From Streptomyces sp. NBC_01275 (GTDB lineage Bacteria > Actinomycetota > Actinomycetes > Streptomycetales > Streptomycetaceae), in NCBI RefSeq assembly GCF_026340655.1, contig NZ_JAPEOZ010000001.1, positions 2,294,001-2,358,000 on the forward strand: DNA of 64,000 nucleotides. Reading direction: 5' to 3'. Both the position numbers and the translations under genes were made by a program. This document shows, piece by piece, positions 45,027-55,202 of this stretch; position 1 is the stretch's first letter; each line of letters starts with the position of its first letter. The notes below the pieces were generated by a model. It saw only the letters and a list, made by a program, of their open reading frames with translations, did no database searches and was not told the DNA's origin.

Positions 45027-46124
45027 CTAACGGTGTGCCCGTGAGGCGGCGATCGCCTCGTACACCATCCCGACGAGCAGGTCGTCGGCGTCCCGGCGGC
45101 CGAACTCGCTGGCGGCGCGGGACATCTCGTACAGCCGGTGCGGGTCGGCGAGCACGGGCAGGACGTTCTCCCGGACCCAGTCGGGCGTCAGTTCCGCGTC
45201 GTCGACGAGCAGTCCGCCGCCGGCCTTGACCACCGGCTGGGCGTTCAGCCGCTGTTCGCCGTTGCCGATGGGCAGCGGGACGTAGGCGGCCGGGAGTCCG
45301 ACGGCGGAGAGTTCGGCGACGGTCATCGCGCCCGCGCGGCAGAGCATCATGTCGGCGGCGGCGTACGCGAGGTCCATGCGTTCCACGTACGGTACCGGGA
45401 TGTAGGGGGGCATCCCCGGCATCTGCTGGACGTGCGGCAGTTCGTTCTTCGGGCCGACCGCGTGCAGGATCTGGATGCCGGCCTGCTGCAGCCACGGCGC
45501 GACCTGCTGGACGACCTCGTTGAGGCGGCGGGCGCCCTGCGAGCCGCCGGAGACGAGCAGCGTCGGCAGGTTGGGGTCGAGGCCGAACATCGCACGGGCC
45601 TCGGGGCGGGCGGCGGCGCGGTCGAGGGTGGCGATGGTGCGGCGCAGCGGGATGCCGATGTAGCGGGCGTCGCGCAGCTTGCTGTCGGGCGTGGAGACCG
45701 CGACCCGGGCCGCGTAGCGCGAGCCGATCTTGTTGGCCAGGCCGGGGCGGGCGTTGGCCTCGTGGACGACGATCGGCACGCCGAGGCGCTTGGCGGCCAG
45801 GTAGCCGGGCAGGGCCACGTAACCGCCGAAGCCGACGACGCAGTCCGCCTTGGTGCGCTCCAGGATCTGCTCGGCGGCCTTGATCGTGCCGCGCAGCCGG
45901 CCCGGTACGGTGATCAGTTCGGGGGTGGGCTTGCGCGGCAGCGGCACGGCCGGGATCAGCGCGAGGTCGTAGCCCCGCTGCGGAACGAGCGTGGTCTCCA
46001 GACCGCGTTCCGTGCCCAGGGCCGTGATCCCCACGGTGGGGTCCTGCCTGCGCAGTGCGTCCGCGAGGGCGAGCGCGGGCTCGATGTGGCCGGCGGTCCC
46101 CCCACCAGCGAGTACGACATGCAC
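45027..46124 (-). CDS. murG: UDP-GlcNAc--lipid I GlcNAc transferase MurG
   Basis: 365 residues, GT28 family, GT-B fold. N-terminal GGGTAGHIEPALALADAL is the lipid-I/membrane loop. VHEANARPGLANK and LLVSGGSQGARRLNE bind lipid I and UDP-GlcNAc. Makes lipid II on the inner membrane face. GTG start 46122-46124, six bases after the ftsW stop. Confidence 0.98.
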   Translation of the reverse strand: MHVVLAGGGTAGHIEPALALADALRRQDPTVGITALGTERGLETTLVPQRGYDLALIPAVPLPRKPTPELITVPGRLRGTIKAAEQILERTKADCVVGFGGYVALPGYLAAKRLGVPIVVHEANARPGLANKIGSRYAARVAVSTPDSKLRDARYIGIPLRRTIATLDRAAARPEARAMFGLDPNLPTLLVSGGSQGARRLNEVVQQVAPWLQQAGIQILHAVGPKNELPHVQQMPGMPPYIPVPYVERMDLAYAAADMMLCRAGAMTVAELSAVGLPAAYVPLPIGNGEQRLNAQPVVKAGGGLLVDDAELTPDWVRENVLPVLADPHRLYEMSRAASEFGRRDADDLLVGMVYEAIAASRAHR

Positions 46125-46130
46125 CGAAAT

Positions 46131-47528
46131 TCACCGCTCTCCGGACGAACGCGCCGCCGAGGCACGCCGTCTCATCGTGTTCCATCTCCGGGGACTCCGA
46201 TCGAGCACCGGGCCCCCGGTCCCCCGCTTTCTACCAAAACGGGGGTGCCGCATCGCAAGCGCCGCCCGCGCAGCGGGTTCGTCGCGCGCGAAGGCGATCA
46301 GCAACCCGATGGCGAACATGGTCGGCAGCAGGGCGGAACCCCCGTAGGAGAACAGCGGGAGCGGGACGCCGGCGATCGGCAGCAGGCCGAGCACCGCACC
46401 GATGTTGATCACGGCTTGTGCCGTGATCCAGGTGGTCACGCCTCCCGCGGCATACCTCACGAAGGGGTCCTCCGTGCGTCCGGCCACGCGGATACCCGCA
46501 TAGCCTAGAGCCGCGAACAGGGCGAGGACCGACAGCGTCCCCGCGAGACCCAGTTCCTCACCGGTGACGGCGAAGATGAAGTCGGTGTGCGCTTCGGGGA
46601 GTTGTCCCCATTTCTCCACACTCGCCCCCAGCCCTGAGCCGAAGATCCCGCCGGAGGCCAGGGCGTAGATCCCGTGCACGGCCTGCCAGCAGTCGGCGGC
46701 GCCGGAGCGGGGCTCGGTGGCGCCGATGCAGGAGAGCCGGGCCATGCGGTTCGGGCTGGTCTTGATCAGGACGACCCCGATGGTGGCGGCGACCGACAGC
46801 ACTCCGACGAAGAGCCGGGTGGGCGCCCCGGCCAGCCACAGCAGGCCGAACAGGATCGCGGTGAGGATGATCGCCGTGCCCATGTCGCCGCCGAGCATGA
46901 TCAGCCCGAGCAGCATGAACGCGACCGGGACGAGCGGCACCAGCATGTGCTTCCACTGGGCCAGCAGCTTCTTGTCCTGCTTGCGGGCGAGCAGGTCGGC
47001 GCTCCACAGCACCAGCGCGAGCTTGCCGAACTCGCTGGGCTGGATCTGGAAGGAGCCGCCGAGCGAGATCCAGTTCTGGTTGCCGTTGACCGACATCCCT
47101 ATCCCCGGCACCTGCACCAGGGCCATCAGGAAGACGGCGCCGGCCAGGATCGGGTAGGCGAGCGCCCGGTGCAGCTTCACCGGCATCCGGGAGGCGGCCA
47201 GCAGCAGCGCGGCCCCGATGGAGGCGGCCAGGAACTGCTTGCGGAAGAAGAACGATCCCGGCAGCGACATCTGCAGCGCGGTGATCTGGGAGGCCGAGTA
47301 GACCATCACCAGCCCGAGCACGATGATCAGCAGACTGCCGCCCATGATCAGGTAGTAGGCCGTCAGCGGCCGGTCCCAGGCCTTCTGGGCGCGGGTGTAG
47401 AGCTGCCGCAGGGGGTTGTCGCGGCGCGGCGGGCGGGAGGCGGCGGGCCGGTTCGTCCGGCGGACGGCCGGATGCCCGGTGCGGCCACCGGGCGCCGGCT
47501 TCTCCGCTGTACGCCGTGACGGTCCCAC
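46131..47528 (-). CDS. ftsW: SEDS peptidoglycan polymerase FtsW
   Basis: 465 residues. A basic N-terminus of about 55 residues, then about ten transmembrane segments, then a basic tail. VYSASQITALQM, FQIQPSEFGKLALVLW, GGDMGTAIILT and EAHTDFIFAVTGEELG are SEDS family segments; the D in the last motif lies in the catalytic cavity. Works with FtsI at the septum. GTG start 47526-47528 with GGGAGGG five or six bases upstream. Confidence 0.96.
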   Translation of the reverse strand: MGPSRRTAEKPAPGGRTGHPAVRRTNRPAASRPPRRDNPLRQLYTRAQKAWDRPLTAYYLIMGGSLLIIVLGLVMVYSASQITALQMSLPGSFFFRKQFLAASIGAALLLAASRMPVKLHRALAYPILAGAVFLMALVQVPGIGMSVNGNQNWISLGGSFQIQPSEFGKLALVLWSADLLARKQDKKLLAQWKHMLVPLVPVAFMLLGLIMLGGDMGTAIILTAILFGLLWLAGAPTRLFVGVLSVAATIGVVLIKTSPNRMARLSCIGATEPRSGAADCWQAVHGIYALASGGIFGSGLGASVEKWGQLPEAHTDFIFAVTGEELGLAGTLSVLALFAALGYAGIRVAGRTEDPFVRYAAGGVTTWITAQAVINIGAVLGLLPIAGVPLPLFSYGGSALLPTMFAIGLLIAFARDEPAARAALAMRHPRFGRKRGTGGPVLDRSPRRWNTMRRRASAARSSGER

Positions 47529-47564
47529 GCGTTCCCTCCCAAGGTCGCCCGGCAGGCGGCCGGG

Positions 47565-48983
47565 TCAGGCGCCGAGTTCGCGAACGGCCTGAGCGAACGC
47601 GTCACCGCGCTGGTTGTAGTTGACGAACATGTCCATGGAGGCGCAGGCCGGGGCGAGGAGCACCGTGTCGCCTTCGACGGCGAGGCGCGAAGCCTCCTGG
47701 ACAGCCGCGAGCATCGCCCCAGTGTCGGTCCGGTCGAGGTCGACGACCGGTACTTCCGGGGCGTGTCGCGCCAGGGCTTCGCGGATCAGGGCGCGATCGG
47801 CGCCGATGAGCACGACCCCGCGCAGCCGCTTCGCCGAGGAGGCGACCAGCTCGTCGAAGGTCGCGCCCTTGGCCAGCCCGCCGGCGATCCAGACGATCGA
47901 CTCGTAGGCCGCCAACGAGGCCTGCGCCGCATGGGTGTTGGTCGCCTTGGAGTCGTCGACGTACGCGACGCCGTCCACGTCCGCCACATGGGCGATGCGG
48001 TGGGCGTCCGGCGTGAAGGCCCGCAGACCGTCCCGTACGGCCTTGGCGGGCACCCCGAAGGCCCGGGCGAGGGCCGCCGCCGCAAGGGCGTTGGCGATGT
48101 TGTGCGGGGCCGGCGGATCGACGTCCGTGACCTCGGCGAGTTCCTGGGCGTTCTGCTGCCGGTTCTCGACGAAGGCGCGGTCGACCAGGATGCCCTCCAC
48201 GACGCCGAGTTGGGACGGGCCCGGGGTGCCGAGCGTGAACCCGACGGCCCGGCAGCCCTCCTCGACGTCCGCGGCGCGCACCAGGTCCTCGGTGGCCTTG
48301 TCGGCGACGTTGTAGACGCAGGCGATCCGATTGCCTTCGTAGACGCGGCCCTTGTCGGCGGCGTACGCCTCCATGGAGCCGTGCCAGTCGAGGTGGTCCG
48401 GGGCCAGGTTCAGCACGACGGCCGAGTGGGCGCGCAGGGACGGCGCCCAGTGCAGCTGATAGCTCGACAGCTCCACCGCCAGGACGTCGTAGCTCTCCTC
48501 GCCGAGGACCGCGTCCAACAGCGAGACGCCGATGTTGCCGACGGCCGCGGTGCGCAGGCCGGCCGCCTTCAGGATGGAGGCCAGCATCTGGGTGGTGGTC
48601 GTCTTGCCGTTGGTGCCGGTGACGCACAGCCAGGGAGCCGCCTCGGGGCCGCGCAGGCGCCACGCCAGCTCGACGTCGCCCCAGACCGGCACTCCGGCCG
48701 CGTGGGCCGCCGTGAACAGGGGCTTGTCGGGCTTCCAGCCGGGCGCGGTGACGACGAGTTCGGTGCCCTCGGGCAGGGTCGCTCCGTCGCCGAGGCGCAC
48801 GGTGACGCCCAGGGCCCGGAGCTCGGCGGCCTGCTCACGCGCGCGTGCGTCGTCGCCGTCGTTGACGACGGTGACCTTCGCGCCGAGCCCGTGCAGCACC
48901 TTGGCCGCCGGGATGCCGGAGACGCCGAGCCCGGCGACGGTGACGTGCGCGCCCTCCCAGGAAGGCCCCTGCCAGTCGGTCAC
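47565..48983 (-). CDS. murD: UDP-MurNAc-L-Ala--D-Glu ligase MurD
   Basis: 472 residues, Mur ligase family: N-terminal Rossmann domain (VTVAGLGVSGIPAAKVL), central ATPase with GTNGKTTTTQMLASIL, and C-terminal domain with YVDDSKATNTHAA, where the lysine and substrate loop are found. Adds D-glutamate to UDP-MurNAc-L-Ala. The GTG at 48981-48983 is chosen because it overlaps the mraY stop as GTGA; an ATG five codons upstream lacks a ribosome site. Confidence 0.97.
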   Translation of the reverse strand: MTDWQGPSWEGAHVTVAGLGVSGIPAAKVLHGLGAKVTVVNDGDDARAREQAAELRALGVTVRLGDGATLPEGTELVVTAPGWKPDKPLFTAAHAAGVPVWGDVELAWRLRGPEAAPWLCVTGTNGKTTTTQMLASILKAAGLRTAAVGNIGVSLLDAVLGEESYDVLAVELSSYQLHWAPSLRAHSAVVLNLAPDHLDWHGSMEAYAADKGRVYEGNRIACVYNVADKATEDLVRAADVEEGCRAVGFTLGTPGPSQLGVVEGILVDRAFVENRQQNAQELAEVTDVDPPAPHNIANALAAAALARAFGVPAKAVRDGLRAFTPDAHRIAHVADVDGVAYVDDSKATNTHAAQASLAAYESIVWIAGGLAKGATFDELVASSAKRLRGVVLIGADRALIREALARHAPEVPVVDLDRTDTGAMLAAVQEASRLAVEGDTVLLAPACASMDMFVNYNQRGDAFAQAVRELGA

Positions 48984-50053
48984 TTGTCTGCTGCCCATCC
49001 CGCGTAGAAGAGACCCAGTCCGACGATCACACAGATGCCCTGGATGATCCAGAAGCGGACCACGACAAGGACTTCGGACCAGCCCTTGAGTTCGAAGTGG
49101 TGCTGGAGTGGCGCCATCCGGAAGACGCGCTTTCCGGTGAGCTTGAAGGAGCCGACCTGGATGACCACCGACATCGTGATCAGCACGAACAGGCCGCCGA
49201 GAAGGGCGATCAGCAGCTCGGTGCGGGAGCAGATCGCCAGACCCGCGAGCACGCCGCCGAGCGCCAGCGAACCGGTGTCGCCCATGAAGATCTTGGCCGG
49301 CGAGGTGTTCCACCACAGGAAGCCGAGACAGGCTCCCATCAGCGCGGAGGCGATGACCGCGAGGTCCAGTGGATCGCGCACCTCGTAACAGGCGCTGGGG
49401 TTGGTCAGCGTCTCGCCGTTGGCGCAGGACTCCTGGTACTGCCAGACGCCGATGAACGTGTACGCGCCGAAGACGAGCACGGAGGCGCCGGTGGCCAGGC
49501 CGTCCAGACCGTCCGTCAGGTTCACGCCGTTGGACATCGCGAGGATCATGAACAGCGCCCAGACGACGAACAGCACCGGGCCGATCGTCCAGCCGAAGTC
49601 CGTGATGAACGAAAGCTTGGTGGAGGCCGGGGTGTTGCCCCGGTTGTCCGAGAACTGCAGGGAGAGCACCGCGAAGGCGATGCCGACGATCAGCTGGCCG
49701 GCCATCTTGGCCTTGGCCCGCAGCCCCAGCGAACGCCGCTTGACGATCTTGATGTAGTCGTCCAGGAAGCCGACCAGGCCCATCCCGCACATCAGACCGA
49801 GCACCAGCAGACCCGAGTAGGTCGGCGGCTTGCCGGTGATCACCTTGGACAGGAAGTACGCGGCGACGGTCGCGAAGATGAAGGCGATGCCGCCCATGGT
49901 CGGCGTACCGCGCTTGCTCGCGTGCTCACGCGGGCCGTCGTCGCGGATGTACTGGCCGTAGCCCTTGCGGGCCAGCAGCTTGATCAGCAGCGGGGTGCCG
50001 ATCAGCGTCAGGAAGAGGCCGATGACGCCCGCGAACAGGATCTGATTCATCAT
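48980..50053 (-). CDS. mraY: phospho-MurNAc-pentapeptide transferase MraY
   Basis: 357 residues, about ten transmembrane helices. The catalytic cytoplasmic loops are visible: FLDDYIKIVKRRSLGLRAK, NLTDGLDGLATG and FMGDTGSLALGG, the last with the aspartate-rich Mg site. Attaches UDP-MurNAc-pentapeptide to undecaprenyl phosphate, giving lipid I. Starts at an ATGATG that overlaps the murF stop. Confidence 0.98.
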   Translation of the reverse strand: MMNQILFAGVIGLFLTLIGTPLLIKLLARKGYGQYIRDDGPREHASKRGTPTMGGIAFIFATVAAYFLSKVITGKPPTYSGLLVLGLMCGMGLVGFLDDYIKIVKRRSLGLRAKAKMAGQLIVGIAFAVLSLQFSDNRGNTPASTKLSFITDFGWTIGPVLFVVWALFMILAMSNGVNLTDGLDGLATGASVLVFGAYTFIGVWQYQESCANGETLTNPSACYEVRDPLDLAVIASALMGACLGFLWWNTSPAKIFMGDTGSLALGGVLAGLAICSRTELLIALLGGLFVLITMSVVIQVGSFKLTGKRVFRMAPLQHHFELKGWSEVLVVVRFWIIQGICVIVGLGLFYAGWAADK

Positions 50054-51480
50054 CGGGCGACAACCTCACCCTCGGCACCGCTCTCGAGCAGCGCCTGCGC
50101 GACGCTCTCCAGACCGACCGAACGGGACGCCTTCACGAGTACGACATCCCCCGGGCGCAACTCGCTGCGCAACAGGTGGACCGCCGCCTGTGCGTCGGAC
50201 ACGTGCACCGACTCCTCACCCCACGAACCCTCGTTATATGCGCCCAATTGCAGCCAGGCGGCTTCCCTGCCCCCGACCGCGACGAGCTTGCCGACATTGA
50301 GCCGGACGGCGAGCCGTCCGACCGCGTCGTGCTCGGCGAGCGCCTCGTCCCCGAGCTCGGCCATCTTGCCGAGCACCGCCCAGGTCCGTCCCCCCCGTGC
50401 CCGTGAGGCCTCGCCCATCGCTGCCAGCGCACGCAGGGCCGCTCGCATGGACTCGGGGTTCGCGTTGTAGGCGTCGTTGACGATCGTCACGCCGTCCGGG
50501 CGCTCGGTGACCTCCATCCGCCAGCGGGAGAGGGTGTCTGCCTCGGAGAGCGCGGTGGCGATCTCTTCCGCGGACATGCCCAGCTCATGAGCGACGGCGG
50601 CCGCGGCGAGCGCGTTCGACACGTGGTGCTCACCGTACAGGCGCATGGTCACATCGCTGCACCCGGAGGGTGTGTGAAGGCTGAAGGCGGGCTGTCCGCT
50701 GTCCGTGAGTCGTACGTTCTCGGCGCGTACGTCCGCTTCGCCGGACTCTCCGAAAAGGACCACCTTCGCGGTCGTACGGGAGGCCATGGACCGGACCAAC
50801 GGGTCGTCGGCGTTGAGGATCGCCACACCGCCCTCGGCCGCCGCGGGAAGCGCCTCCACGAGTTCGCCCTTTGCCTGTGCGATCTGTTCGCGGCCGCCGA
50901 ACTCGCCGATGTGGGCGGTGCCGACGTTGAGGACAAGGCCGATCTTCGGAGGTGTCAGATCGGCGAGGTAGCGGATGTGACCGATCCCGCGGGCGCCCAT
51001 CTCCAGCACGAGGAACTTCGTCTCCTCGGTGGCGGACAGGGCGGTCAGCGGCAGTCCGATCTCGTTGTTGAGCGAGCCGGGGGTGAAGACCGTGGGCGCC
51101 TTGCGCCGCAGCACCTGCGCGATCAGATCCTTGGTGCTGGTCTTGCCCGCGGAGCCGGTGAGGGCGACGAGGGTCGCGCCGAGCCGGTGCACCACGTGCC
51201 GTGCGAGGGCGCCGAGCGCCGCCTGGACGTCGTCCACGACGATCGCGGGCACGCCGACCGGCCGCGACGCCAGCACGGCCGCCGCACCCGCCTCGACGAC
51301 CGCGGCCGCGAAGTCGTGGCCGTCCACGCGTTCGCCGGCGAAGGCGACGAAGAGGCTGCCGGGCTCCACCTCACGGGAGTCCCGGACGACCGGTCCGGTG
51401 ACCTCGACGGACGGATCCGGTATGTCGTACGTCTGCCCGCCGACGACTGCTGCGATCTCGGCGAGGGAGAGGGCGATCAC
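50050..51480 (-). CDS. murF: UDP-MurNAc-tripeptide--D-Ala-D-Ala ligase MurF
   Basis: 476 residues, Mur ligase. ATP loop TGSAGKTSTKDLIAQ, the EMGARGIGHI segment with the Mg-binding glutamate, and NDAYNANPESMRAAL near residue 350, diagnostic of MurF. Completes the UDP-MurNAc-pentapeptide. The GTG at 51478-51480 lies four bases after the murE stop, and AGGGA in the end of murE serves as ribosome site. Confidence 0.97.
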   Translation of the reverse strand: MIALSLAEIAAVVGGQTYDIPDPSVEVTGPVVRDSREVEPGSLFVAFAGERVDGHDFAAAVVEAGAAAVLASRPVGVPAIVVDDVQAALGALARHVVHRLGATLVALTGSAGKTSTKDLIAQVLRRKAPTVFTPGSLNNEIGLPLTALSATEETKFLVLEMGARGIGHIRYLADLTPPKIGLVLNVGTAHIGEFGGREQIAQAKGELVEALPAAAEGGVAILNADDPLVRSMASRTTAKVVLFGESGEADVRAENVRLTDSGQPAFSLHTPSGCSDVTMRLYGEHHVSNALAAAAVAHELGMSAEEIATALSEADTLSRWRMEVTERPDGVTIVNDAYNANPESMRAALRALAAMGEASRARGGRTWAVLGKMAELGDEALAEHDAVGRLAVRLNVGKLVAVGGREAAWLQLGAYNEGSWGEESVHVSDAQAAVHLLRSELRPGDVVLVKASRSVGLESVAQALLESGAEGEVVAR

Positions 51481-51484
51481 AAGT

Positions 51485-53152
51485 TCATCCCTGGGTCTGC
51501 TGGATAGCTTCGCGAAGCACCTGGCGGTCGTCGAACGGACGGACCACTCCGGCGATGTCCTGGCCCTGCTCATGGCCCTTGCCCGCGACCAGCACGGTGT
51601 CCCCGGCGTGCGCCCGGGCGACGGCCGCGGCGATCGCGGCGGCCCGGTCCTCGAAGAGGAGCACCTCGCCGCGCTCGTGCGCGGGCACGGACGCCGCGCC
51701 CTCGAGCATGGCCGCGAGGATCGCGAGGGGGTCCTCGGAGCGGGGGTTGTCGGAGGTCAGCACGGCGATGTCGGCGAGCCGGGCCGCGGCCGCGCCCATC
51801 GGGCCGCGCTTGGTCCGGTCCCGGTCGCCGCCGCAGCCCAGGACGATGTGCAGCCGGCCCTTGGTGACCTTGCGCAGCGCCCTGAGGACCGACTCGACGG
51901 CGTCCGTCTTGTGCGCGTAGTCGACGACCGCGAGATAGGGCTGCCCCGCGTCCACGCGCTCCAGCCGGCCCGGCACGCCCGGCACGGCGGCGACGCCGTG
52001 CGCGGCGGTCTGCGGGTCGAGGCCGGCGGCGGCGAGGGCGACGATCGCGGCGAGGGTGTTGGCCACGTTGAAGGGGCCGGGCAGCGGCGACTTGGCGGCG
52101 ATGCGGACGCCGTCGGGGCCGACGACGGTGAACGTGGAGTCCATCGGGCCGATCTGGACGTCGAGCGCGCGCCAGTCGGCGTCGGGGTGGCCCTCGGCGG
52201 AGAAGCCGACGACCGGGACCGTGGCCTCGCGGGCGAGCCGGCGGCCGTACTCGTCGTCGAGGTTGACCACGCCGAGCCGGCTGCGTTCCGGCGTGAACAG
52301 CTGCGCCTTGGCCTGGAAGTAGTCCTCCATGCCGGAGTGGAACTCCATGTGCTCCGGGCTGAGGTTGTTGAAGACGGCGACGTCGAAGACGCAGCCGTCG
52401 ACCCGGCCGAGGACCAGCGCGTGGCTGGAGACCTCCATGGCGACCGCCTCGACGCCCTGCTCGCGCATGACGGCGAACAGGGCCTGGAGGTCGGTGGCTT
52501 CGGGGGTGGTGCGCTCGGACTTGATGCGCGTCTCGCCGATGCGCGTCTCGACGGTGCCGATGAGCCCGGTCGACCGGGCCGTCTTCAGACCGCCCTCGAC
52601 CAGATACGCGGTCGTGGTCTTGCCGGAGGTGCCGGTGATGCCGATCTGGAGCAGGTCGCGGCCCGGACGGCCGTAGATGGTGGCCGCCAGCTCGCCCATC
52701 CGCGCGCGCGGGTCGTCCACGACCAAGACCGGCAGGCCGGTCGCGGCGGCGCGCTCGGCGCCGGTGGGGTCGGTCAGGACGGCGACCGCGCCCAGGCCCG
52801 CGGCCTGGGTGACGAAGTCGGCGCCGTGCAGGCGGGCGCCCGGGAGGGCGGCGTACAGGTCGCCGGGGCGGACGGCGCGGGAGTCATGGGTGATGCCCGT
52901 GACGTCCGCGGCGCGCTCCGCGACGGCGACACCCAGCTGACCGGCGAGCTCCGCGAAGGGTGTGGCGGAGACCTGGGCCGGTCGCGGCGGTCCCGGATAT
53001 GTCACGGAAGCGCCCTTCTGGGTGGTTTGGGGCTGATCGGCGTGTGGCACGGCCGTGAGCGTACCGGGCGCACCCGCCCGGGGGCGAAGCGAGGAGGCGG
53101 GTGGGGAACCGGGAGATGCGTGGTTCCCGGGATCGGGAGTGATCATGGTCAC
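51485..53152 (-). CDS. murE: UDP-MurNAc-L-Ala-D-Glu--diaminopimelate ligase MurE
   Basis: 555 residues. A Pro/Ala-rich N-terminal extension of about 50 residues precedes the normal MurE body. GITGTSGKTTTAYLVEGG binds ATP, and TSDNPRSEDP contains the DNPR motif that marks diaminopimelate rather than lysine as the added residue, fitting Streptomyces LL-DAP peptidoglycan. GTG 53150-53152 with AGGAA upstream, or ATG two codons later. 76 bases separate it from ftsI. Confidence 0.96.
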   Translation of the reverse strand: MTMITPDPGNHASPGSPPASSLRPRAGAPGTLTAVPHADQPQTTQKGASVTYPGPPRPAQVSATPFAELAGQLGVAVAERAADVTGITHDSRAVRPGDLYAALPGARLHGADFVTQAAGLGAVAVLTDPTGAERAAATGLPVLVVDDPRARMGELAATIYGRPGRDLLQIGITGTSGKTTTAYLVEGGLKTARSTGLIGTVETRIGETRIKSERTTPEATDLQALFAVMREQGVEAVAMEVSSHALVLGRVDGCVFDVAVFNNLSPEHMEFHSGMEDYFQAKAQLFTPERSRLGVVNLDDEYGRRLAREATVPVVGFSAEGHPDADWRALDVQIGPMDSTFTVVGPDGVRIAAKSPLPGPFNVANTLAAIVALAAAGLDPQTAAHGVAAVPGVPGRLERVDAGQPYLAVVDYAHKTDAVESVLRALRKVTKGRLHIVLGCGGDRDRTKRGPMGAAAARLADIAVLTSDNPRSEDPLAILAAMLEGAASVPAHERGEVLLFEDRAAAIAAAVARAHAGDTVLVAGKGHEQGQDIAGVVRPFDDRQVLREAIQQTQG

Positions 53153-53228
53153 GGGGCAGGTTCCTGGCTTGTTCGGCGCTGAACAGTGGGCTGAACAGTG
53201 ATGGGCTGGGTTCAGGGACGTCAGGGGT

Positions 53229-55202
53229 TCAGGGGATGAAGGAGACCGGAAGGTTCGCGGCCTTCGCCCCGGTGGGCGGGATCTGCAGGGTCTTCAGGGA
53301 GAACTCCATCACCTGCTTGAAGATGGGGCCGCAGATCTGGCCGCCGAAGTAGCTGCCCTTGGTGGCGTTCTGGATGGCGCAGTAGACGGTGACGCGGGGG
53401 TTGTCGGCGGGCGCGAAGCCGGCGAACGACGAGGTGTAGCCCTTGTACTTGCCGGTGGCCGGATCCACGCGGTTGGCGGTACCGGTCTTGCCCGCGACGC
53501 GGTAGCCGGGGATGCGCGCCTTGGCGCCGGTGCCCTGCTCGTCGTCCACGACCGACTCCAGCATCTGGGCGAGGGTCTTGGCCGTCTTCTGACTGATCAC
53601 CCGGGACTTCTTGGGCGCGGCGGCGGGCGTGAAGCGTCCGTCGGGACCCTGGGTGCCGCGGACCAGGGAGGGTGCGACGCGGACGCCGCCGTTGGCGATC
53701 GTCGAGTAGACGGAGGCCGCCTGGAGCGCGTTGAGCGACATGCCCTGGCCGAAAGGAATCGTGTACTGCTGCGAGGTCGACCACTTCTGCGGCGCGGCGA
53801 GGATGCCCTGCGTCTCGCCGGGGAAACCGACGCCGGTGGGGCTGCCGATGCCGAACTTGCGCAGGTAGGAGTAGAGGACCCGGTTGGCGTCGGCCTGGGT
53901 CTTGCCGAGCTCTCCGGTGGCCAGGATGGTGCCGATGTTGCTCGACTTGGCGAGCACGCCGTTGAGCGTGAGGTACCAGGTCGCGTGGTCGATGTCGTCC
54001 TGGAAGAGCCGGTCGCCCCGGTGCAGCCGGTTGGGCACGGTGACGTGCGTCAGCGGCGTGGCGACGTTCTCCTCCAGCACGGCGGCCATCGACATGACCT
54101 TGGCGGTGGAGCCGGGCTCGTAGACGTCCTGGAGCGCCGCGTTGCCCATGTCCGCCGAGTTGGCCTGGGTGAGGTCGTTGGGGTCGAAGCCGGGCGAGTT
54201 GGCCATGGCGAGGATCTCGCCGGTGCGGGTGTCCTGGACGACGACGTATCCGCGGTCGGCCTTGGAGGCCTTCACCTGCTCGGTGATGGCGTTCTGCGCG
54301 GCCCACTGGATGTCGCGGTCGATGGTCAGCTCGACGTCGGAGCCAGGCACCGCGGGGGTCTCCGTGGAACCCCCCGCGGTGGGCACCTGGCGGCCGCCGG
54401 ACTGGGCGTAGCGGATCTTGCCGTCCTTGCCGGCGAGGGTGGTGTTCAGCTGCTGCTCGATGCCGCCGCCGCCCTTTCCCTCGGCGTTGACCCAGCCCAG
54501 TATCCCGGCGGCGAGATCGCCGTTGGGGTACACGCGCTTGCTGCTGGGAACGGAGAAGACGCCCGCGAGGACGTTGACCGTGACGCCGTCCGAGTCGGCC
54601 TTCGCGGTGAGCGCGGCCTTCAGGTCCTTGATCTGCTTCCAGACCTGCGGGGTCTGCCGGCCGGCGAGCTTGGCGTAGCGCGTGGCCGAGTTCTTGGGGC
54701 GCAGCTTCTTGACGAGCGCGGACTGCTCCTGGCCGAGGATCGGCGCCAGGAGCGCGGCCGCCTGCTCGGGGCCGTCGTCGATCTTCAGCTGGTCGGGGGC
54801 GAACATCGTGGGGTCGGCGGTGATGTCGTAGGCGTCCTCGCTGGTCGCGAAGGCGATGCCGCTGCGGTCGGTGATCTCGCCGCGCTCGGCGGCCAGCACC
54901 TGGCCGACGTACCGGTTCTGCTCGGCCTTGGCGGCGTACGTGCTCGCGTCGACGGCCTGCACCTGCAGCAGGCGTACGACGAAGGCGGTCAGCACCAGGG
55001 CCAGCGCGAGGCCGACCATGCGCAGCCGGGGGCGGGGGCTGCCGAGCCGGATGACCTTCGGAGCCGTGGGGCGGGGCGGGGCGGGGCGGCGGGCCGGGCG
55101 GGCGCCGGGGCCGGGGCGCCGCTGGGCGGACGCGGGGCGGGCGGGCCGGGCGGGGCCGGGCACGCGCCGGCGCGGCGGTTCCCTGTCGGACACTTCCGTC
55201 AC
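53229..55202 (-). CDS. ftsI: septal penicillin-binding protein FtsI (PBP3 class B)
   Basis: 657 residues. An unusually Arg/Pro-rich cytoplasmic N-terminus (about 1-55), one transmembrane helix (about 57-78), a PBP dimer domain, and a transpeptidase domain with all three motifs: YEPGSTAKVMS (SxxK), LAKSSNIGT (SxN) and VAGKTGTANR (KTG). Crosslinks septal peptidoglycan with FtsW. GTG 55200-55202 overlaps the ftsL stop (GTGA); a GTG three codons later is the alternative. Confidence 0.97.
   Translation of the reverse strand: MTEVSDREPPRRRVPGPARPARPASAQRRPGPGARPARRPAPPRPTAPKVIRLGSPRPRLRMVGLALALVLTAFVVRLLQVQAVDASTYAAKAEQNRYVGQVLAAERGEITDRSGIAFATSEDAYDITADPTMFAPDQLKIDDGPEQAAALLAPILGQEQSALVKKLRPKNSATRYAKLAGRQTPQVWKQIKDLKAALTAKADSDGVTVNVLAGVFSVPSSKRVYPNGDLAAGILGWVNAEGKGGGGIEQQLNTTLAGKDGKIRYAQSGGRQVPTAGGSTETPAVPGSDVELTIDRDIQWAAQNAITEQVKASKADRGYVVVQDTRTGEILAMANSPGFDPNDLTQANSADMGNAALQDVYEPGSTAKVMSMAAVLEENVATPLTHVTVPNRLHRGDRLFQDDIDHATWYLTLNGVLAKSSNIGTILATGELGKTQADANRVLYSYLRKFGIGSPTGVGFPGETQGILAAPQKWSTSQQYTIPFGQGMSLNALQAASVYSTIANGGVRVAPSLVRGTQGPDGRFTPAAAPKKSRVISQKTAKTLAQMLESVVDDEQGTGAKARIPGYRVAGKTGTANRVDPATGKYKGYTSSFAGFAPADNPRVTVYCAIQNATKGSYFGGQICGPIFKQVMEFSLKTLQIPPTGAKAANLPVSFIP

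Noticed and set aside
48981..48998. ATG at 48996-48998 as murD start
   Set aside because: No ribosome site precedes it. The GTG at 48981-48983 overlaps the mraY stop like other junctions in the cluster and gives a family-like N-terminus.
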